Source: Mytilus trossulus
Lineage: Eukaryota; Mollusca; Bivalvia; Mytilida; Mytilidae
Direction of reading: 5' to 3'
DNA length: 64,000 bases
NCBI RefSeq assembly: GCF_036588685.1
Contig: NC_086376.1
Span: 27,565,930-27,629,929 of the forward strand
The position numbers and the translations under genes are program-made. Shown here piece after piece: positions 54,401 through 59,138 of the stretch (its first letter is position 1; each line of letters begins with the position of its first letter). The notes under the pieces are model-generated. The model did no database searches. It saw nothing but the letters and a program-made list of their open reading frames with translations, and had not been told where the DNA came from.

Positions 54401-57289
54401 ACAGAGAATAGACACAGTACAAGAACAAACAGCATTAAAATCATGCACCAAAGGTTTAATACTAATCTAAGGAAAAATAGCTTTACGGTGAGAATAGCTA
54501 AAACCTGGAACAAACTACCAGAAAAAGTGGTTAAGGCACCGTCTGTTAATGCCTTTAAAAACAGACTAGACAATCATTGGAAAAATGAGGAACTATATTA
54601 TTCTGATTACCGCGCAGTTATAACCGGAAGCAGCAGTAACAGTAATAATAATGACCTAATATATGAGTCTGGTGAAGAGGAGCCGTGAGGATCCTGTACC
54701 GGAAAACATCTTTAAGTATCTTTAAGTATAAGTATATAATTTTGTAAATTTTGTGCTCTCCAAAGAAAATTCTTAAAATAAATAGGCTAATATATAGATC
54801 ACCTGTAGATGGTGGTCCACCATGTCTTGGTATCTGTCCAGGTGTTCCAAACCCAGGCATCTGGCCAGGTGTCCCCATACCATGTATCTGGCCAGGTGTT
54901 CCCATACCAGGTATCTGACCAGGTGTTCTATTTCCAGGAAATTGACCTGGTGTTCCCATTTGTCCTGGTCCTGGACTAGCTCTCTGTGGAGGAGTCTGAC
55001 TGTTGAACCTTTGTGGTATTGAACTGGGTATTTGTTTTGAAGGAAAAGGGTTGTGTCCAACATTAGCAAAGGGGTCTGAACCACCAACATTCTGGAAGGG
55101 ATTATTACTAGGCTCTTGTCCAACAAAACTGTCAGCTTCTCCTTCTTCTTCTGTAATAAATAACATTGAGGAATGTAAATAAGGTAACAATATACATAAC
55201 TAATTTCTTGATAAATAATAGCATTTACTAAATATACATAATCCATTCAAGTTAGGTTAGCAACATTGAAATTAGTAAGTATTACTTAATTAAGGAAATC
55301 ATTAATGTAAATAGATCAAAAATAGATTTTACATTTATTGCAAATCTTCAACCACCTAACAATACACCAACAACACAGACAAAGAAACAGAAAAAATATT
55401 GCATTCACAAGGAAAATACAGTTGAACATAAAAACCTAAAAAAAATAAGGCACCTTCACAAAATAAAATGTACACTGACAAGAAAAGTGATGTAGATGAT
55501 TTAAATGTAAAGTAGTGAAGATACATTTAGGAAAAGGACTGAGGCTAGAAGCACAAATGTTTGTTCACCAAAAACCTGCAAGCCAGGAGTGTAATGGTGA
55601 AAATATAGTCTAAATATCAGGACACTATAGCAATGTGAAAAAAAGCAAAGACATTCAAGAACCTTGGTCATCTGTGTTTGACTCATCTTGTGAAGTTGTT
55701 CCTAAAATAGTCAATAAAAAGGTGAAAATGTAATATCATGTGAGCAATTATAAACATTAAAATACTTTTTAAAAAAAAACAATAAATTAGGAAAGTGTTT
55801 TAATGTTATCTCAAAAATCTAAGACAACTGAAAATTGACTGATTGATTAATAAGTATTTAAGGCCGAGTCATGGGGTATTGGCTATGTTTCGTGACACAC
55901 TGAATATTAGACAATGACATAGTTGAAAAGTCAAAAATAGGCAGTTTTTCTTGACCAGGTGAGGTGTAACCAGAAAATTTTAAAATTTGTTTTTGATCAA
56001 CACATACATGTACAACAGTTAGAGTGCAGACAAAAAGATATTTCCTGTATAACTCATCAACAGTCTTAAAAGTGCATAAAATCCATTAAAATTTTGAGAA
56101 AAAAATCAAATTCTATTGGTAAATTAAGTTAGATTGCAGAATCTTGAACTTGATCTATGTTTGGTGTTAAATAAGAAATGTGTACAAGTTCCAATTGGTT
56201 GAGGCAAAGCAAAGTTATAATGAAGAATGTGGAGACTGCAAATTACATTTTTTTTTTTATTTACGAGCGGTGTAATGATAATCATTGTGTTCATAACATT
56301 TGGAAACGTCAAAATAAATTTTATTGAGAACTAGAAACCAATTTAAAGATAAAAGACAAGGAGATGTACATGATGTACATGGCTAGTTCACAGGTAAAAA
56401 TTATGCTTGAAACAGTAAATAAACTGCCAAAGTTTTTAAAAAATTAAGAATGTTTGCAGAGTTATTGATGTCTTAAGAAATTTTAAAACCCATAAATGAT
56501 AAAAAAAAAAATAATTGATTCAGAGCGAAAATTTTCTGTATAATTCCATTTTCTTAAAATTGCATTGTCAACAATACATACATTGTACATACACATAGGT
56601 TTCACATATATATATTCTTTATAAATATCTTTTCTTGAGTGTTTTAAATGCAACATTATCGACAAGCTCTAAATGCATACATAATTTCTAGAAATCTGAA
56701 ACATTGCTCTAATATTATGAATACTGGAGTCATCACTATCATGACTATAAAATGTATTTCATTGACTCATGTTTAAAATATAAACATATTTTGTTCAAAT
56801 GTGGAATTAAGTGCAGCTTCAATGGAAGTAATGAAGTTGAATCCTAACATAAGCAGATGAAAATCAAATGCAGAGTCACAGTATGGTATCTACATTGTAC
56901 ATTTGTATATGTCCATATGGAAAGTCTATTAGTATTATTTGTCATTCATTTTATGATTTTCAATTTATTCATGATTTTTCTTTATTCAATTTCTGGTAAA
57001 AATGAAAATATCTTATCCGTATGTTTTTCTCCACAAAAACAACGTAATGCCACAATCACAATGTGCATTGTACAGTCAATATACTTTACTTTCATATCAT
57101 GATTTGGCTAAAATTTGAAAACATCACAAAGATAAATAAATCAGAACCTGAATCTAGCAGTGAAGGTTCGCTTTGAACGACAGGCATCAGAAGATTCTGA
57201 TTATCAGGAGGATTAAGGGTTAAACCCCCTCCAGCAGGCATTAGTAAAAGCGGTGGAGGTGTAGAGTCTTTATTTCCTCTATCTGCCAT
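21361..57289 (-). CDS. SEC23IP: SEC23-interacting protein-like (SEC23IP/p125), COPII-associated PLA1-family protein
   Basis: Twenty-two coding exons join to 3,249 nt (1,082 aa; human about 1,000): 57289-57148, 55701-55663, 55150-54803, 45443-45012, 44518-44331, 43836-43693, 43127-43110, 40584-40521, 39762-39673, 39305-39164, 37193-37091, 36805-36700, 32389-32259, 31663-31547, 28727-28632, 26029-25920, 25396-25177, 24624-24613, 24208-24115, 23277-23083, 22071-21933, 21679-21361. Domains: Pro/Gly-rich N-terminus with NPF and DPF motifs, WWE-like region (about 300-400), lipase core with VVHGIG and VAGHSLG (Ser604), SAM domain (about 650-720), Lys/Glu coiled coil, DDHD domain (about 780-990), Pro-rich tail. 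The human protein binds SEC23/SEC13-SEC31 at ER exit sites. Family members are phospholipase A1-like; activity is not shown by sequence. Every phase matches, so the gene looks intact. Confidence 0.95.
21933..22071 (-). CDS. SEC23IP: SEC23IP exon 21, DDHD core
   Basis: It encodes [20 protein letters not shown] and [10 protein letters not shown]. Asp952 and His973 are candidates for the second D and the H of DDHD. Confidence 0.95.
22110..23000 (-). other. SEC23IP intron 20: MITE and old repeat fragments
   Basis: About 22,118-22,260 carries the TGTAAATTCAGAAATTATTGC module shared with 38,902 and 25,740. The rest (22,500-22,900) is diverged repeat sequence with no open frame. Confidence 0.5.
23083..23277 (-). 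CDS. SEC23IP: SEC23IP exon 20
   Basis: It encodes [20 protein letters not shown] and [15 protein letters not shown], matching human ELKESLSRMGSDLKQGFIS.. TLNEFARAHTSS, then an acidic segment. Confidence 0.95.
23330..23590. mobile_element. About 260-bp imperfect fold-back element
   Basis: Outer parts AATGCATTTAGTGTGTAG and CTACACACTCAATGCATTTT pair. Inner parts ACTACCCTCCTTTCGGAGTA and TACTCTTAAAGGAGGATAGT also pair. Arms of about 120 bp, diverged. In SEC23IP intron 19. Confidence 0.7.
23825..24065. mobile_element. Fold-back element family H
   Basis: GGTACCAATTTTTAAGGATT and CCATGAAAATTGGTAAGC pair as arms. The family is better preserved at 42,490. Confidence 0.55.
24115..24208 (-). CDS. SEC23IP: SEC23IP exon 19
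   Basis: Acceptor ACATTGTAG. It encodes [20 protein letters not shown] and [11 protein letters not shown] (human AYRLEPMIV.. [15 protein letters not shown]). Confidence 0.94.
24613..24624 (-). CDS. SEC23IP: SEC23IP exon 18, 12-nt microexon encoding FDPV
   Basis: Without it the DDHD reading jumps from FHP to AYRLEP and lacks four residues present in human (HPLDPVAYRLEP). In the intron a segment with acceptor TTTGTTTCAG and donor GTT|GTGAGTAT encodes exactly FDPV in phase 0, restoring HPFDPVAYRLEP. Asp832 is probably the first D of the DDHD signature (inference). Confidence 0.9.
25177..25396 (-). CDS. SEC23IP: SEC23IP exon 17, DDHD domain start
   Basis: It encodes [20 protein letters not shown] and [15 protein letters not shown] (human IFFALGSPIAMFLTIRGVD, LPTCKGFFNIYHP). 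Confidence 0.95.
25540..25745. mobile_element. MITE family L, diverged copy
   Basis: It shares TTTTAGACTAAAATG, AATCTTGTTCAATTCATA and the end TTTCTGATTTTACAGTAC with the copy at 38,902-39,098. Confidence 0.6.
25920..26029 (-). CDS. SEC23IP: SEC23IP exon 16, charged coiled coil
   Basis: It encodes [20 protein letters not shown] then [14 protein letters not shown]. Highly charged helix linking SAM and DDHD. Phase 0-2. Confidence 0.85.
27041..28075. mobile_element. Non-autonomous hAT element with perfect 8-bp target duplication
   Basis: The ends are CAGGGCTTCCAAAA and TTTTGGAAGCCCTG, a 14-bp perfect TIR with the CAGGG start common in hAT elements. TTTTAAAC occurs directly on both sides (27033-27040 and 28076-28083). 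The 1,035-bp body has repeated GACCGGA/CCGGACAT motifs near the ends and no transposase frame. In SEC23IP intron 16. Confidence 0.93.
28632..28727 (-). CDS. SEC23IP: SEC23IP exon 15, SAM domain second half
   Basis: It encodes [20 protein letters not shown] (human VDDLKEMGIPLGPRKKIAN), then a Lys/Glu start of a coiled coil. Confidence 0.93.
28838..28890. repeat. SINE-like family B fragment
   Basis: AAGAAGATGTGGTATGAGAC and GACAACTCTC match the other copies. Confidence 0.5.
29028..30536 (+). mobile_element. 1.5-kb copy of element family D (GCGGTCGTATA end)
   Basis: It is the inverted counterpart of 61,624-63,326, sharing thirty or more short phrases in order, such as ACACAACATTCAAGCTGG, GCAATAGCAAG-type hairpins and repeated CCTAATTCCTAAACTGTT modules. 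It has a GAC/GACG microsatellite (30,416-30,482) and ends ATTTGCGGTCGTATA. The left terminus is truncated relative to the other copy. In SEC23IP intron 14. Confidence 0.85.
30416..30482. repeat. (GAC)n microsatellite
   Basis: ACG/GAC trinucleotide run, interrupted twice by GCC. It creates poly-Arg and poly-Val frames that are not genes. Confidence 0.95.
30537..31450. repeat. Tandem-core interspersed element family E
   Basis: It starts AACAAGAGTGCACACGCTGA and ends near GCCGCCGGTACCGCCTGAAT. The core repeats CCATGAAAATGAGGTCAAGG-like phrases at about 30,682, 30,827, 30,975, 31,108 and 31,259, so units are about 130-150 bp. This structure resembles bivalve pearl or Helitron-derived elements (inference). 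Confidence 0.7.
31547..31663 (-). CDS. SEC23IP: SEC23IP exon 14, SAM domain first half
   Basis: It encodes [20 protein letters not shown] and [10 protein letters not shown] (human LEALSLSEYFSTFEKEKIDMESL). Confidence 0.92.
31880..31990. mobile_element. Palindromic element family G, diverged
   Basis: GCTACTAACCCCCTCCGGAT to CCCTCTATAGTGAACCATAT; the two halves pair imperfectly. It matches 46,946-47,086 in order. In SEC23IP intron 13. Confidence 0.65.
32259..32389 (-). CDS. SEC23IP: SEC23IP exon 13
   Basis: Acceptor ACTGTTTTAG at 32390. It encodes [13 protein letters not shown] (human SLILFDILSNQKD) and a Thr/Pro/Glu linker ending VETLNGE. Its acceptor and first ~30 nt are the seed of the 53-bp array immediately upstream. 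Only this copy leads into the rest of the exon. Confidence 0.9.
32351..32830. repeat. 53-bp tandem array made from the SEC23IP exon 13 acceptor
   Basis: GAAGAAGTAGGTC recurs at 32360, 32413, 32466, 32519, 32572, 32625, 32678, 32731 and 32781 (53-bp steps, last 50). On the minus strand each unit contains the acceptor AACTGTTTTAG and the exon start (GTGTTGTGTATTGTTTGACC). Some units carry TTTTAGACTG or TTTTAGGCTG instead of TTTTAGGGTG. The lowest-coordinate unit is the real exon start. Confidence 0.95.
32916..35761. mobile_element. 2.85-kb TTAA-flanked non-autonomous element
   Basis: TTAA|AGGGATAATTTGCGATTTTT at the left faces TTTTTTTGCAAAGTTTCCCT|TTAA at the right. The inverted ends are imperfect over about 20 bp. 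The AGGG start and TTAA duplication fit Kolobok or piggyBac-type elements. Only short open frames occur inside, so no transposase is supported. It occupies most of SEC23IP intron 12. Confidence 0.72.
36208..36372. mobile_element. 165-bp fold-back element
   Basis: GGAATAACAGTACAGTAGTT at the left pairs with AACTACAGTACTGTTATTCC at the right. Pairing continues through GAGTTGCCACCGTCAATT and further with few mismatches, so nearly the whole element is one hairpin. In SEC23IP intron 12. Confidence 0.9.
36700..36805 (-). CDS. SEC23IP: SEC23IP exon 12, GxSxG nucleophile
   Basis: Acceptor TTTATGTAG, the only one giving an open phase ([11 protein letters not shown]). It ends SVAGHSL, and with the next exon forms the GHSLG lipase motif with Ser604 intact. 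Confidence 0.92.
37091..37193 (-). CDS. SEC23IP: SEC23IP exon 11
   Basis: It encodes [20 protein letters not shown] and [10 protein letters not shown], matching human [24 protein letters not shown]. Confidence 0.93.
37318..38631 (+). mobile_element. Family F tandem-core element, two 502-bp units
   Basis: It starts CTAGAGGCTCTAAAGAGCCT (a small hairpin) and ends with the hairpin GCCCTTCGGGCC and GGTGAGCT. Internal phrases recur every 502 bp (GTTTCAGAGGAGAAGATTTT at 37,999 and 38,501), followed by a GACGGAC microsatellite. A-runs flank both ends. No coding capacity. Pearl- or Helentron-like structure is inference. Confidence 0.85.
38902..39098. mobile_element. MITE family L, about 197 bp
   Basis: CTGTAAATTCAGAAATTTTT and AACAATTTCTGATTTTACAG are inverted ends with two mismatches over 22 bp. 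Shared with intron copies near 22,118 and 25,740. Confidence 0.75.
39164..39305 (-). CDS. SEC23IP: SEC23IP exon 10
   Basis: It encodes [16 protein letters not shown] and [20 protein letters not shown], matching human VEFLPVHWHSSLGGDATGV. Residues 489-535, phase 1-2. Confidence 0.93.
39673..39762 (-). CDS. SEC23IP: SEC23IP exon 9, lipase-like core start
   Basis: It encodes [20 protein letters not shown] then KFRNIVEC, matching human [19 protein letters not shown]. The HGIG is the oxyanion-side motif of this lipase family. Confidence 0.94.
39763..40520 (-). other. SEC23IP intron 8 with inverted family B repeat
   Basis: About 40,330-40,490 is the reverse complement of family B (TGAAGGCCTTATGGTGACCT, GTTGTCTCATTGGCAATC). 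Nothing else recognised. Confidence 0.65.
40521..40584 (-). CDS. SEC23IP: SEC23IP exon 8
   Basis: It encodes [20 protein letters not shown] (human [12 protein letters not shown]). Residues 438-458. Confidence 0.9.
40585..43109 (-). other. SEC23IP intron 7
   Basis: AT-rich. Open frames on both strands lack domains. It holds the fold-back element at 42,490. Confidence 0.55.
42490..42692. mobile_element. Fold-back element family H, about 200 bp
   Basis: GTGGATTCATTATTATTCG and GGATACCAATTTTCATGGAT pair with CCATGAAAATATATGAATCC and CATGAAAATTGGTACCCATG. The middle parts (CCATGAAATTTAATG, GAAATTAAATATCCACG) also pair. Copies near 23,825 and 58,575. Confidence 0.75.
43110..43127 (-). CDS. SEC23IP: SEC23IP exon 7, 18-nt microexon
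   Basis: Acceptor CTCTGATACAG, donor GTG|GTGAGT. It encodes GMSPMV and keeps phase 0. Both splice sites are strong. The place between the DEWG motif and MRPRVVKRG matches the short variable linker in human, so it may be alternatively included. Confidence 0.72.
43693..43836 (-). CDS. SEC23IP: SEC23IP exon 6
   Basis: It encodes [20 protein letters not shown] and [12 protein letters not shown] (human [28 protein letters not shown]). Residues 384-431, phase 0-0. Confidence 0.93.
44331..44518 (-). CDS. SEC23IP: SEC23IP exon 5, WWE-like region
   Basis: It encodes [20 protein letters not shown] then [20 protein letters not shown], matching human [13 protein letters not shown].. VRRCTWFYKG. Residues 321-383. 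Confidence 0.93.
45012..45443 (-). CDS. SEC23IP: SEC23IP exon 4, Pro-rich region and start of WWE-like region
   Basis: Residues 177-320. Pro/Gln/Gly-rich sequence, then [20 protein letters not shown] and [14 protein letters not shown]. These match human QPHWFYCKEVEYKQLWMPFS and FDSLNLEEIYNS. Confidence 0.93.
45690..46130 (-). repeat. Interspersed repeat family C, inverted
   Basis: It ends AGAGGAGCATTATG-type sequence inverted (CATAATGCTCCTCTACTACC, TAGGGGCATAAAAA). Two tandem internal modules start GTACTAAGTTTCAAGTT (about 45,779 and 45,956). Confidence 0.75.
46495..46590. repeat. Interspersed repeat family A
   Basis: TGTTGGTGACCTTCTGCTGT, TCGGGTTGTTGTCCCTTTGA and ATTCCCCATTTCCATTCT. Confidence 0.65.
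46946..47086. mobile_element. Palindromic element family G, 141 bp
   Basis: GTTATACGGTTAACTAC faces GTAGCGAACCATATAAC at the ends. CTACGGATCCATAGAGGGT and ATAAAATCCATAGGGG pair with CCCCTATGGATTTTAC and ACCCTCTATGGATCCGTAG. Located just upstream of the retrotransposon in SEC23IP intron 3. Confidence 0.85.
47446..48246 (+). CDS. Retrotransposon SGNH-hydrolase-like ORF (266 aa)
   Basis: The protein shows the blocks of an SGNH hydrolase/esterase fold: TDSKG with Asp31-Ser32 (block I), a Gly in YKRGATI (Gly56, block II), [11 protein letters not shown] where GxND usually sits (block III), and DGVHPT with Asp238 and His241 (block V). Some CR1-like LINEs carry an esterase domain in their first ORF; here it is a separate ORF well upstream of the PHD ORF. 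The usual Asn of block III seems replaced by Cys/Glu, so enzyme activity is uncertain. The Lys/Arg-rich sequence suits RNA binding. It starts at the first ATG of an uninterrupted frame. Confidence 0.78.
   Translation: MSVTKILKERKKFYSKIRGAALDRDTYLFTDSKGVGLQDYTPNSVKGNFNVIYKRGATIENKHHIEDLLHKLKSTSSDNPIVYIWLGTCEITRKVKRTIETRKYPYQSIEFILTKYREVKKQIQDLKPSSTVLFIDCPYYSITRANKRYAIRKEDNERPKANKKPSLVINKFKTNRLVQLSTEIDNQVCQQVDYYNRQIKLINRYTATPRLSQDLIISNKSKKDRQVRYRKNYNLLQDGVHPTRTIAKLWIYKLIDLALELSEDRC
48252..48845 (+). repeat. Hairpin-repeat spacer: 11 copies of an AAG-loop hairpin with covarying stems
   Basis: Copies at 48258-48272, 48293-48305, 48352-48362, 48396-48412, 48479-48491, 48562-48576, 48631-48643, 48683-48699, 48728-48740, 48778-48792 and 48825-48841; a twelfth is at 47335-47349. 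The inner stem is AGGG-AAG-CCCT in most, AGAG-AAG-CTCT in three and AAGG-AAG-CCTT in one. Both stem strands change together while the loop stays AAG. Larger flanking duplications also occur (GTGTAATTAGAGAAGCTC region repeated; AGGTGTCCC/AGGTGACCC-CTGGAAAGAGTAC repeated). Confidence 0.92.
48865..49764 (+). CDS. Retrotransposon ORF1, PHD-type zinc finger and coiled coil (299 aa)
   Basis: Cys pairs CKIC, CQRC, FCVKC and FCIPC within residues about 19-75 form a PHD-type finger. A Glu/Lys helix follows (about 90-190), then an RRM-like segment with [10 protein letters not shown] and [20 protein letters not shown], as in ORF1 proteins of LINEs. It ends with TAA overlapping the ATG of ORF2 (TAATG, 49762-49766). 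The likely role is an RNA-binding chaperone of the retrotransposition particle. Confidence 0.85.
   Translation: MSRRNRGTSVDVMNEEPWECKICSIVYKDQNAKLLECQRCKDHFCVKCLNKSKAEYDLLSKSDSMWFCIPCRKIVEEHIVTDLKIEARCKEIMTNYEQRIQAIELAVDTKCDETRVREIVEESIIKNSCDKDMIREIAKDEATKTGAAVHKQMEEAENKGTGPHKKATVTTVIEEMNERKARENNLIIFGITENKSEVKQERIDHDIQNINELFYDAKINLEEGNIVKTKRLGKYDSEKDRRPLLVNLKSIDSKLTLFKNMHYIRGMPKYEKVNVSNDLTQSEREQEKLLWAEAKQLQE
49764..50826 (+). CDS. Retrotransposon ORF2, endonuclease part (5' segment, interrupted)
   Basis: AP-endonuclease-like domain: [49 protein letters not shown] and LGKSDHCV are all present in order, so the catalytic Asn, Glu, Asp and His positions look intact. The start ATG overlaps the ORF1 stop; an upstream in-frame ATG at 49734 exists inside ORF1. 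The frame continues 77 nt into the inserted element before a stop at 50,903. Confidence 0.88.
50827..52629 (+). mobile_element. Family F tandem-core element, three 502-bp units, nested in ORF2
   Basis: It has the same ends as 37,318-38,631 (CTAGAGGCTCCAAAGAGCCT.. GGGCCAGGTGAGCT) and the GACGGAC run. GTTTCAGAGGAGAAGATTTT occurs at 51,501, 52,003 and 52,505. AAAAA lies on both sides; removing one AAAAA plus the element reconnects the ORF2 frame without a shift. This is either a 5-bp duplication or insertion inside an A-run. Confidence 0.93.
52634..54688 (+). CDS. Retrotransposon ORF2, reverse transcriptase part (3' segment)
   Basis: RT motifs in order: [76 protein letters not shown] (catalytic FADD) and the thumb/C-terminal [49 protein letters not shown]. 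The frame is open to the TGA at 54,686-54,688. It is the continuation of the endonuclease segment, not a separate gene; the ATG at 52,634 is simply the first in frame after the insertion. Confidence 0.93.
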   Translation: MTQIGKKKNAFPVDKKTRDLIKRKNILSKKIVTNQDPEIRAEYNRVRNKTKSSVNKLKKKFEKGLSENAKANPKAIWSYVKSKSKTREGIGDLHTDPDDTKSPKTDDDKEKAEILSEYFASVFTQEPDDEIPVPNPIKIENEVTDLIINKDMIMKHLKNLKIDKSPGPDKLHPRLLRETMESIAEPLSLIFNQSLKEKTVPKEWKNALVSAIFKKGNKSQAKNYRPVSLTSVVCKILEKIIREHIIKHMKLNRLFSNKQYGFISGRSTSLQLLEVIDIWTEAIDDGYEVDCVYTDFMKAFDKVPHKRLLKKIENYGIKNPILDWIRDFLSNRQQRVSINGEASEWKEVTSGIPQGSVLGPLLFVLYINDLPEGVNSDAYLFADDTKIFRIIKEDRDHETLQKDLDKLEKWRDTWLLKFHPEKCKHINISKKSKQEIEKYNLLGKEISRCKEEKDIGVVIDEELSFEKHICEKVNKANSIFAALRRSFKNLNAEIFIPLYKTLVRTHLDYASSVWAPFKKKYIDKIESVEKRATKQIPGLKNLSYEERLKKLKLPTLAYRRIRGDMIETYKIIHNKYDPETSTFLKLMSSTENRHSTRTNSIKIMHQRFNTNLRKNSFTVRIAKTWNKLPEKVVKAPSVNAFKNRLDNHWKNEELYYSDYRAVITGSSSNSNNNDLIYESGEEEP
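54803..55150 (-). CDS. SEC23IP: SEC23IP exon 3, NPF/DPF and TPGQ repeats
   Basis: It encodes [32 protein letters not shown] and a tract of five TPGQ(F/I/M) repeats spaced about 8-10 residues (roughly 54,830-54,980). NPF and DPF motifs commonly bind trafficking adaptors. The exon ends 114 bp from the stop codon of the antisense retrotransposon. Confidence 0.88.
55663..55701 (-). CDS. SEC23IP: SEC23IP exon 2, 39 nt
   Basis: Acceptor CTATTTTAG, donor CCAAG|GTTCTT. It encodes [12 protein letters not shown] in phase 1-1, so including or skipping it keeps the frame; it could be alternatively spliced. Confidence 0.75.
55702..57147 (-). other. SEC23IP intron 1
   Basis: AT-rich; no repeat family or exon recognised with confidence. 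Confidence 0.55.
57148..57289 (-). CDS. SEC23IP: SEC23IP exon 1 (start codon)
   Basis: [20 protein letters not shown] onward, residues 1-47. An in-frame upstream ATG at 57319 would add MCRFLTAETL. I chose 57289 because MADR resembles the human MAER start. The donor is TTCAG|GTTCTG. Confidence 0.8.
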
Positions 57290-59007
57290 AAGTGTTTCTG
57301 CTGTCAAGAATCGGCACACGTCATTGACAACTCTTCGGTATTGGAGACAATTAACGTGTAAATTTGATCTTAGTCACAAAGGCTCTTAAAGTAATACCAA
57401 GATGGACTTTAGAAGAAAGCATCGGAAAGACTCATACTTGTTTACAGACGAAATGAAACTGAAAATGCAATGCAACATATCGCATTTGTTTGATTTCTCT
57501 CAGTAACTTTAAGAGTTTCCAACTGGCAGCAAAATCAAAGAATAAAGATGAATAATACTTCGAATCAGCAGACACCTCGTAATGACGGGTTTACCCTAAA
57601 TATTTTTGATTATATTTTTAGACCTCCCGGCTTGTCCTACGATTTTGAAAAATTATATTGTCACTTCTCCTGTTAGGTAGTTCATCACTATGGAAGGTCA
57701 TCCGTATTGAATTGAAGGATGTGAAACTGATTTAGAACTTTTAACATTTATACCATATCTGTTTTGTACCCTAATTGTTTCTTACCATATACTAGAAAAT
57801 CTCTATAAATGCCATTATATACATGTACCATATGGACCATGCACTTATATATACCCCCTAGTCTGATAATTTCGTTTCTATGACAATCATGTTTATTTCA
57901 TAAGCATAACTTTAAGAAATTTTCGGCCATCATTATATGACTTCTGTAAACAGTCTTTCTAATTTTTAGATATCCAGTAATATCGGTCAGATTTTCAATT
58001 ACTTACTAACCATTTGATAACTGCTGTGCATGAGCAGATAATTACAAATAATTTTTTACAGATAGTTTGGAAAAAAAAATACTAAACAAGAAAATGTGGT
58101 TTGAAACTGTAATTTACAAAAAATTACTAAAAATTACTTTTCAATTTTATATCCCCATATCATGCATGTCATGCATATAGTTTTGACCACATTAGGATAG
58201 GGGCATGCCATATAATCTAGAGAATACATGGCCCAATAAACACCTTTTAAAGTCTTTAATCTGTTAGCATGGTTACTCAATCTCAGGTTAATTAGTGTCA
58301 TCCCTTCTGATTACACGTGTGCAACAATTAAAATGTTTACTTTGCAATTTTCCGGCAATCAAGACAATTTATAAGCATAGTTGTATCAGCTTATTTCTGA
58401 AAGCAATTATTTTATTTCAAATTTGTTGAATGTTTTTAACTTTTTAAAGACTAAAAAGTAAGCGAAAACACCATATTTTGCAATGTTCACAAATCATTAT
58501 TAAACAACATATAGTTATTATAAAAAATCTTCTTTTCTGATGGCTTCAATTCTTCACTCGGTTTGTTTTTTCTTCAGAAAACTAAAATCCACAAATTCAA
58601 AAACCCATGAACATGTAACTTTTGCTCAAACCACAAAAATTGATACCCACGAATTAAAGTACTTTCACAGTATTACACATTACACGAGCAGTAAATAATG
58701 ATTCAATACTCAATAAATTATATATAAACAGCTTCTAGAACTATCAAGATGTCTTCCTATATGTAGCTTTAGAAGACTAGTAGCTAGATGTATGTTTGGG
58801 TATTTTTTTGGCTCTGGTTTACCATGTTTACAACAAAATCTATTATCTTGCATGTTTGACAAAATAAACATTATTTCCTCATGATTTAAATTCAGTTGTA
58901 TATATATGATTTTTAGTATAACAGCTGAATTAAAATTTTACATAGTTTGTAAATGATACTCACAGATTATGTTAACCAAAATGTAATATTCCATGCTCTT
59001 CATTTAG
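57290..59007. promoter_or_regulatory. Head-to-head intergenic region SEC23IP / TAPT1
   Basis: The SEC23IP start (57,289, minus) and the first recognisable TAPT1 exon (59,008, plus) diverge across about 1.7 kb, so a shared promoter is likely in 57,300-57,600. Short plus-strand frames beginning MDFRRKHRKD (57,403) and MNNTSNQQTP (57,550) are not similar to TAPT1 and end in stops. The TAPT1 first exon is not identified. A family-H fold-back fragment lies near 58,575-58,670. Confidence 0.45.
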
Positions 59008-59138
59008 GGGTGTCAGTGTTTGGATATTTTAAATCTGAGTTGACAAGAGGTTACCTGCTGGAAAGGGATCAAGAAAAGTTTACAGAAAGAAGACAGAGAG
59101 TGTATACATTTATGAAAACACCCAGGGAACTTGAAAAG
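59008..59138 (+). CDS. TAPT1: TAPT1 exon, SELTRGYLLE
   Basis: Acceptor TTCATTTAG (59,008) or GGTGTCAG just inside it; both give the same frame. Donor AAAAG|GTAAGT. It encodes the conserved ELTRG and ERRQRVYTF segment before the first membrane helix. Confidence 0.85.

Larger units (their letters stand above)
47100..54735 (+). mobile_element. Non-LTR retrotransposon (CR1/L2/Jockey-type) with SGNH, PHD and EN-RT ORFs
   Basis: About 7.6 kb, antisense to SEC23IP in intron 3. Order: 5' region with a first hairpin at 47,335, SGNH-like ORF (47,446-48,246), a 618-bp hairpin-rich spacer, PHD-finger ORF1 (48,865-49,764), and ORF2 endonuclease-RT (49,764-54,688) interrupted by a family-F insertion at 50,827-52,634. 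The 3' end has a short repeat (ATCTTTAAGT twice, then ATAAGTATATA), as in tail-repeat LINEs. Apart from the insertion, the frames are open and all catalytic motifs are present, so it is young. The 5' and 3' limits are approximate; the clade name is inference. Confidence 0.88.

Noticed and set aside
57403..57675. Small frames MDFRRKHRKD.. and MNNTSNQQTP.. as TAPT1 first exon
   Set aside because: No similarity to TAPT1 N-termini and no donor in a suitable phase before the stops.
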